From the NCBI GenBank assembly GCA_045540295.1, contig JAZQGY010000022.1, forward strand, positions 1 to 36,820: 36,820 nucleotides of DNA, written 5' to 3'. Below the pieces are notes generated by a model. That model was not told the DNA's origin, did no database searches, and was given only the letters and a program-made list of their open reading frames with translations. Both the position numbers and the translations under genes were made by a program. Origin of the DNA: SIG452 sp045540295 (GTDB lineage: Bacteria; Bacillota; Clostridia; UMGS1840). Numbering within the stretch: the first letter of the stretch is position 1; each line of letters starts with the position of its first letter. This document shows positions 32,651-36,820 of this stretch, one piece after another.

Positions 32651-33598
32651 TTATTCATTGTTAGAAAACAGTTCTGCTCTGACCGTTTCCACTGCTTCAC
32701 GGTCAGGACGGCATTTTAGCAGATAACAAGGAGTATCGCTTAAAAGCAGGTGAATTAAGGTAAACAGTTTATCCATCAGTCCCTTATCCACAGGACGGGT
32801 TACGCAACCAAGCAACCACTGTAATGCCTGCAACGTCTGCAAACGGCAAATCTCGTTTTGCTGGCTTTGCTGCAGAAACACAATCGCCTTCAACGGCACA
32901 ATGGCATTTTTCCCTTCTCCGCTTGCACCCGCCCAAGGAGAACCGCAAGCATATGCCTTACCGTCTTCCATAAAACGGATAATGGGAGAATCGTCATTTA
33001 ACATAAAAGCAGAATCGTAGGCAGCTTCCCACAGTTTCGTATGGGTTGTTTTTCCCGTCCCGCTGGGCGCTGAGAAGAGAATTCCCTGATTCTCATAACT
33101 GATTGCAGAGGCATGCACCATAAATCCGTTATGATGCAAAAGCGCATACCGCATCGCCTGATCGGTGGAATTAATCAGAGGAAATTCGGGTTTAAACACT
33201 GCATTTTCCGCATTTTTATATTCCTTGGGATTGGGCATGGTTTTCTTATATTCCCGCAGCGCTTCATTTATGATGCGAATTTCATCGTTATCTTGAAAAT
33301 GATAAAACTGAATGTCAATTTTATCATTTTTTATTTTGCTGCACAGTGTGTGCTTGCCGATTTGTTCATTAAAATCCCAGTAGCAGAAGGACCCATCAGG
33401 CAATGTTGCCCAGGTACGGTCATTGGTCACTGTTAACAACTGATACTCCAAAGGCAGCTCTACCTGATCCTTCAAATGGAAATTCACCGAAATGTCTGCT
33501 TTGAAAAAGGCCGCCTGATAGGGTGTTGCGCGTTCAACAAACAAGGGATTCAAGTCCCCTGTAATTTCAATATGAAGATCAGCAATTTTCAGTTTCAT
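32651..33598 (-). CDS. HprK-like P-loop kinase-family protein
   Basis: The 315-residue protein has a C-terminal P-loop domain of the HPr kinase/PEP carboxykinase type. HASAIS is at 162-167, the phosphate loop APSGTGKTTHTKLW at 177-190, LNDDSPIIRF at 200-209 and GSPWAGASGEG at 219-229. The N-terminal 140 residues are not recognised. HprK-like relatives occur in peptide-modification clusters, where some phosphorylate serine, but no precursor peptide or PqqD-like gene is seen here. It is not the canonical HPr kinase. It begins 41 bp after the SLH gene and likely shares its promoter. Confidence 0.8.
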   Translation of the reverse strand: MKLKIADLHIEITGDLNPLFVERATPYQAAFFKADISVNFHLKDQVELPLEYQLLTVTNDRTWATLPDGSFCYWDFNEQIGKHTLCSKIKNDKIDIQFYHFQDNDEIRIINEALREYKKTMPNPKEYKNAENAVFKPEFPLINSTDQAMRYALLHHNGFMVHASAISYENQGILFSAPSGTGKTTHTKLWEAAYDSAFMLNDDSPIIRFMEDGKAYACGSPWAGASGEGKNAIVPLKAIVFLQQSQQNEICRLQTLQALQWLLGCVTRPVDKGLMDKLFTLIHLLLSDTPCYLLKCRPDREAVETVRAELFSNNE

Positions 33599-33639
33599 GT
33601 GATTCTCTCCTTGAGGTAGATATCGCGGCTGTGCAATTT

Positions 33640-35148
33640 TTATTCGTAGATTGCGTCAATGGTCAGCACTGAGCCGTTAATGGAGGTAGAAGGCGCCTGC
33701 ACATTGGTGTTAATATCACAGAAGAAAACATCTCCTGCTTTAATGAATCTGTCAATATCCGTGTTGCAAACATCTTTTAAGTTCAATCCGTTCTCTGCAG
33801 CAACAACTTCCATTTTGACACGCATAATGTACACATTGTCTTTACCCATTACCAGAGACGGATAGTAGCTGATTTTCAGATCAGCACCCTTTTCGTGAGC
33901 AATTTTTGCCATTTCGTTTAAGGGACCTAATAAGAAGCTCCACAATTCTCTGGCAAAATCATAACGGCCGGTCAGAGTGCCGCCTGCCATTTCATACTTG
34001 GTTTCATATAAGGAATTGGGAATTTCTTCTAAAATAACCTGATACTGATTTCTGTTTGCGGGATAGGATTCCAAATCTTTGCGGATTGCGGTGGGAATTT
34101 TATTGGCAGTGTTACCGTGAGTAACATCCACTCTTACCAGCATAGGAATCTGATTATCAATTTCGGTAATCAACTGTGCAAAACGGTAATAGTTTAATAA
34201 AGCAGTATGATCTGCACCTGCAAGCAGCTTGGTTTTATCAATGCTTCTCTCCTGAATATCGTGCAATTCAGCATAATAGCTCATAACATCCACAGCTTCA
34301 GCCACAGTGATGGGAGTATCGATTTTTTCTTCAGTTACAATGTCTGCACCCAAAACGTCTCTGCCGATTACCCAGAAGGACAGGGCATCTTTATGTTCAA
34401 AGGGACGTTTGCCAACCATATCACCTAAATTATAGTATGCTAAATTGTATTCATTATTGTACATACGAAGTGCTGCGGAGGAAAGTTCCCCGTAAGTGAT
34501 GGGAGTGTTGTAATAATAGCTGTGTTCCATCAGTTTCGCCATCTTGTACACTTCCTGATAGAGTGCTTCGTTGTTGTCCAGTTTAATTGCTCTGGATAGT
34601 ACAGCAGCAACTTCCGCACGGGTAATATTGTTTTTAGGACCAAAGCTTCCGTCAGGATAGCCGGTGATAATGCCCTGTTGTGCAACTGCAGCAACTGCTG
34701 CCTGATAAGCAGAAGTAATTTCTGCTGCATCGGTAAAGGTTGCGGGGGCTGTTGCCAGATTTAAATTCTTCGCCATATAAATGGCATATGCAACTTCTTC
34801 TCTGGTTGCCTGCTGGTTGGGATAGAAGTTTCCTTCTGCTAAGAAGTAGCTTCCGCCAACAGTTGCATAATCATAAAACCAGTCAGCTTCTGTCACGTCA
34901 GCATAAATTTTTTCCATGCTTTCGCCAAACTGAACAGTCAGTAATTTTGCAAGTTCTGCACGGGTTACGTTTGCTTCAGGACGGTAAGAACCGTCTTCGT
35001 AGCCGTTGATGACACCGGTTGCAACCAATTCATCCACGTAAACATATGCCCAGTGGCTTTCGTCAAAATCGGTGAAAGTGGCTGCAAAGGCAACACTTGT
35101 CAGCATCAGCATTGCCAACAGTAAGGAAAGAATTTTCTTCATCATCAT
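33640..35148 (-). CDS. S-layer homology (SLH) domain surface protein
   Basis: This 502-residue secreted protein has a signal peptide (MMMKKILSLLLAMLMLTSVAFA, cleaved after about residue 22). Three SLH domains follow at about 25-66, 85-125 and 137-178, with GYEDGSYRPEANVTRAEL and GYPDGSFGPKNNITRAEV as typical repeats. These anchor proteins to pyruvylated wall polymers. The C-terminal 320 residues are unique to me, mostly alpha-beta, with no catalytic motif. The GGAGG site fixes the start. It opens the operon of the HprK-like protein, the membrane protein, the PHP protein and yebC. Confidence 0.92.
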   Translation of the reverse strand: MMMKKILSLLLAMLMLTSVAFAATFTDFDESHWAYVYVDELVATGVINGYEDGSYRPEANVTRAELAKLLTVQFGESMEKIYADVTEADWFYDYATVGGSYFLAEGNFYPNQQATREEVAYAIYMAKNLNLATAPATFTDAAEITSAYQAAVAAVAQQGIITGYPDGSFGPKNNITRAEVAAVLSRAIKLDNNEALYQEVYKMAKLMEHSYYYNTPITYGELSSAALRMYNNEYNLAYYNLGDMVGKRPFEHKDALSFWVIGRDVLGADIVTEEKIDTPITVAEAVDVMSYYAELHDIQERSIDKTKLLAGADHTALLNYYRFAQLITEIDNQIPMLVRVDVTHGNTANKIPTAIRKDLESYPANRNQYQVILEEIPNSLYETKYEMAGGTLTGRYDFARELWSFLLGPLNEMAKIAHEKGADLKISYYPSLVMGKDNVYIMRVKMEVVAAENGLNLKDVCNTDIDRFIKAGDVFFCDINTNVQAPSTSINGSVLTIDAIYE

Positions 35149-35238
35149 AAAGTCCTCCTATTATGTAACATATTTTTATCGGATTTTAAATGGTTTAAAA
35201 ACGGGTAACATTTCCCCATTTTCACTAAATACACAATC

Positions 35239-35267
35239 ATTATAGCATACTCTTTCCAAAAAATCAA
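35239..35267 (-). promoter_or_regulatory. Promoter of the SLH operon
   Basis: The minus strand has TTGATT (35262-35267), 17 bp and TATAAT (35239-35244). It is about 91 bp upstream of the SLH start codon and 50 bp after the MBL gene terminator. Confidence 0.85.
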
Positions 35268-35316
35268 CAAAAATCACAGTTTTTTTACTGCCATTTTTTG
35301 TGAGCGGACATTCCAT

Positions 35317-35354
35317 AAAAAAACAACTGTTTCCTCCGGAAAACAGTTGTTTTT
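35317..35354 (-). terminator. Terminator of the MBL-fold gene
   Basis: AAAAACAACTGTTT pairs fully with AAACAGTTGTTTTT around an 8-nt loop, with A7 and T5 tails, directly after the stop codon of the gene to the right. Confidence 0.92.
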
Positions 35355-35356
35355 GG

Positions 35357-36256
35357 TTATGATTCATCAGGTAATTTCTGGGTGGAAATACTAAGCCCTT
35401 GTCCGTCTGTCACAGCAGTAATGTTGCCGTGATAATCACTGCGATACACCTCAATCCCCTTAGCGTTGAGGAGATCCAATACTTTTTTTGTAGGATGTCC
35501 GTAGTCATTTTCTCCCGTGGTAATCACTGCATAAGATGGAGTTACCGCATTCAAGAATTTTTTCGAGGTGGACCCTTTGGAGCCGTGATGCCCAACTTTT
35601 AACACATCCGCATGAGGCACCACACCTTTGGAAAGCATGTCGTTTTCCACATCGGTGGTGGCATCTCCCGTAAAGAGGAAGCTTCTTTCGCCGTAAGTCA
35701 TATACAGTACACCGCTGTAATCGTTTTTGTCACCGTAATGCTCATACATAGGAGATAAAAAATCGGCTTTGACATCCCCCTCGCATACAGTAACACCTGC
35801 CTTGATTTCTACCAGCGGAATATTCTTATCGGCAATCAGTTCCATTGATTCTTCTGTTTGAGGATTCGTAATGGGAGAGGTTGGCATATAAACGGTTTTT
35901 ACGGTGTAGTTTTCTAAAATCTCAGGGAAAGACCCGATATGGTCATCGTGCTGATGGGTAATGATGGCGTAGTCAATCGTGTCTTCAGAAAAACTTTCCA
36001 GCACATCGGAAATTACATCAAAGTCGTCCGGTTTTCCCGCATCAATCAGCATGGTCCTCTCGTCGGGAAAATGAATGACAATGGAATCGGAATTGCCGGT
36101 ATCCACATAAACCACCGCTAACTTCCCCTTCCAGTCTGCATCTGCCAGAGGTGACGGTTTGGTCCATTCGGTAATCTTCGTCACAAAAAAGCCTAAAACA
36201 AACGCAATTGCAACCCAGATAAGTCCTTTTGGATTTGTTTTTTTCCGTCTTGCCAT
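35357..36256 (-). CDS. Membrane-anchored MBL-fold hydrolase, ComEC C-domain-like
   Basis: This protein is a metallo-beta-lactamase fold hydrolase resembling the soluble C-terminal domain of ComEC/Rec2. The 299 residues start with a basic tail and one membrane helix (about 11-26), so the hydrolase should lie outside the membrane. Metal motifs: HQHDDH at 101-106, TGDAT near 197, GHHGSKGST near 222, and the final GHPTKKVL. ComEC relatives degrade the non-transforming DNA strand, but this protein has no channel domain and may act on another phosphodiester. The start follows AGAAGGTG. It is monocistronic. Confidence 0.9.
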   Translation of the reverse strand: MARRKKTNPKGLIWVAIAFVLGFFVTKITEWTKPSPLADADWKGKLAVVYVDTGNSDSIVIHFPDERTMLIDAGKPDDFDVISDVLESFSEDTIDYAIITHQHDDHIGSFPEILENYTVKTVYMPTSPITNPQTEESMELIADKNIPLVEIKAGVTVCEGDVKADFLSPMYEHYGDKNDYSGVLYMTYGERSFLFTGDATTDVENDMLSKGVVPHADVLKVGHHGSKGSTSKKFLNAVTPSYAVITTGENDYGHPTKKVLDLLNAKGIEVYRSDYHGNITAVTDGQGLSISTQKLPDES

Positions 36257-36288
36257 TCTTTCACCTTCTTTTACATTTTTACTTTTTT

Positions 36289-36317
36289 ATGATACCATAT
36301 TTTCCGAAAAATGTCAA
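36289..36317 (-). promoter_or_regulatory. Promoter of the MBL-fold gene
   Basis: The minus strand has TTGACA (36312-36317), 17 bp and TATCAT (36289-36294), 33 bp from the start codon. Confidence 0.82.
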
Positions 36318-36538
36318 CGGATAAGGCAGGAATCATATACAAAACTGTAGAGACAGATGACCAACTCTGTACGATTGTTGTGCTATAACAAAACGAAGCG
36401 TTCATCGAAATTATCCACGGGACAGTGTGAGCACCGTCCCCTACAACATACGGCATAACGGTACGGCGAGTGATGAAGTTCATCCGTTCTGACAAACACA
36501 CATATTGTCACCTTGTGCAGAAAAATGGATGCAGAATG
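36318..36538. other. Non-coding stretch with a hairpin and a partial repeat
   Basis: No gene was seen here. A GGGACAGTG/CACCGTCCC hairpin lies at 36419-36440. A partial copy of the repeat family at about 36449-36490 keeps GGTACGGCGAGTGATGAAG but lacks intact outer stems. Confidence 0.5.
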
Positions 36539-36625
36539 GAAAAACTGAAGTCGGGTGCGGATTCATCCGCTCCGACCGTAAGCCTGAAGGCGTACAGATG
36601 GTACGCCGAACGGTGAAGTTTTTTC
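36539..36625 (-). repeat. Structured intergenic repeat, single-arm form (copy 6)
   Basis: Short outer stem GAAAAACT (36539-36546) with AGTTTTTTC (36617-36625). Hairpin A is GTCGG..GCGGAT/ATCCGC..CCGAC and hairpin B is GGCGTAC/GTACGCC. The linkers CGTAAGCCTGAAG and GAACGGTGAAG match the family with small changes. It lies 3' of the rRNA operon terminator, in the same orientation relative to the upstream gene as all other copies. Confidence 0.7.
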
Positions 36626-36679
36626 ATAGCGAAATTTTTGCTAAAAAATTCGTGGTCTGCGCCATTTTTCAAGCAAAGC

Positions 36680-36709
36680 AAAAAGACCACCCTGTGAGGT
36701 GGTCTTTTT
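36680..36709 (-). terminator. rRNA operon terminator
   Basis: AAAAAGACCACC pairs fully with GGTGGTCTTTTT around CTGTGA, 8 bp past the 3' end of 5S rRNA on the minus strand, with a T5 tail. Confidence 0.9.
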
Positions 36710-36716
36710 CATAAAA

Positions 36717-36820
<104 letters not shown>

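Overview
The window is a gene-dense chromosomal segment of a low-to-mid GC anaerobic Firmicute, most likely a class Clostridia gut-type lineage. Evidence for this: WhiA, CarD, a CD1247-type acidic protein beside efp, class 3 (Firmicutes-type) fructose-bisphosphatase, LCP and SLH-domain envelope proteins, strong TTGACA-17-TATAAT-like promoters, AGGAGG ribosome binding sites, and oxygen-sensitive or oxygen-defence enzymes (indolepyruvate:ferredoxin oxidoreductase, rubrerythrin, rubredoxin, flavodiiron protein). No phage, transposase, CRISPR array or tRNA was seen. The right edge enters the 3' end of an rRNA operon (5S rRNA, minus strand).

Layout, left to right: a leader/terminator hairpin for a gene beyond the left edge; a ZIP metal transporter; an intergenic repeat block; an oxygen/peroxide-defence cluster (rubrerythrin, a 52-residue rubredoxin, and a flavodiiron protein fused to flavin reductase and rubredoxin domains); a plus-strand rod-shaped small RNA gene with its own promoter and terminator (6S-like) and a 76-residue orphan protein; the CD1247-type protein with efp; a thioesterase; a lipoprotein. 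Then comes a long minus-strand block that probably starts at the promoter near 21.6 kb: acyl-CoA ligase, iorA, iorB, LCP protein, recX, rimO, PHP phosphatase, ROK kinase, murB, whiA and dnaE.

Divergent from that block is a plus-strand operon carD-ispD-ispF-rdgB (isoprenoid precursor synthesis and nucleotide-pool cleaning). After a convergent repeat-rich gap and a DUF378 protein come divergent nadA and nadBC (de novo NAD synthesis), fbp convergent to nadC, then a minus-strand operon: SLH protein, HprK-like P-loop protein, membrane protein, PHP hydrolase, yebC. Last are an MBL-fold ComEC-like hydrolase and the 5S rRNA end.

The most unusual feature is a family of at least six structured intergenic repeats. 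They share short single-stranded motifs and a GTAC-containing hairpin, while the stem sequences differ between copies and stay paired (covariation). All copies lie 3' of genes, in the same orientation relative to the upstream gene, and each ends near a T-run. They look like elaborate 3'-UTR or terminator RNAs rather than random repeats. A second, unrelated 190-bp nested inverted repeat abuts the flavodiiron stop codon.
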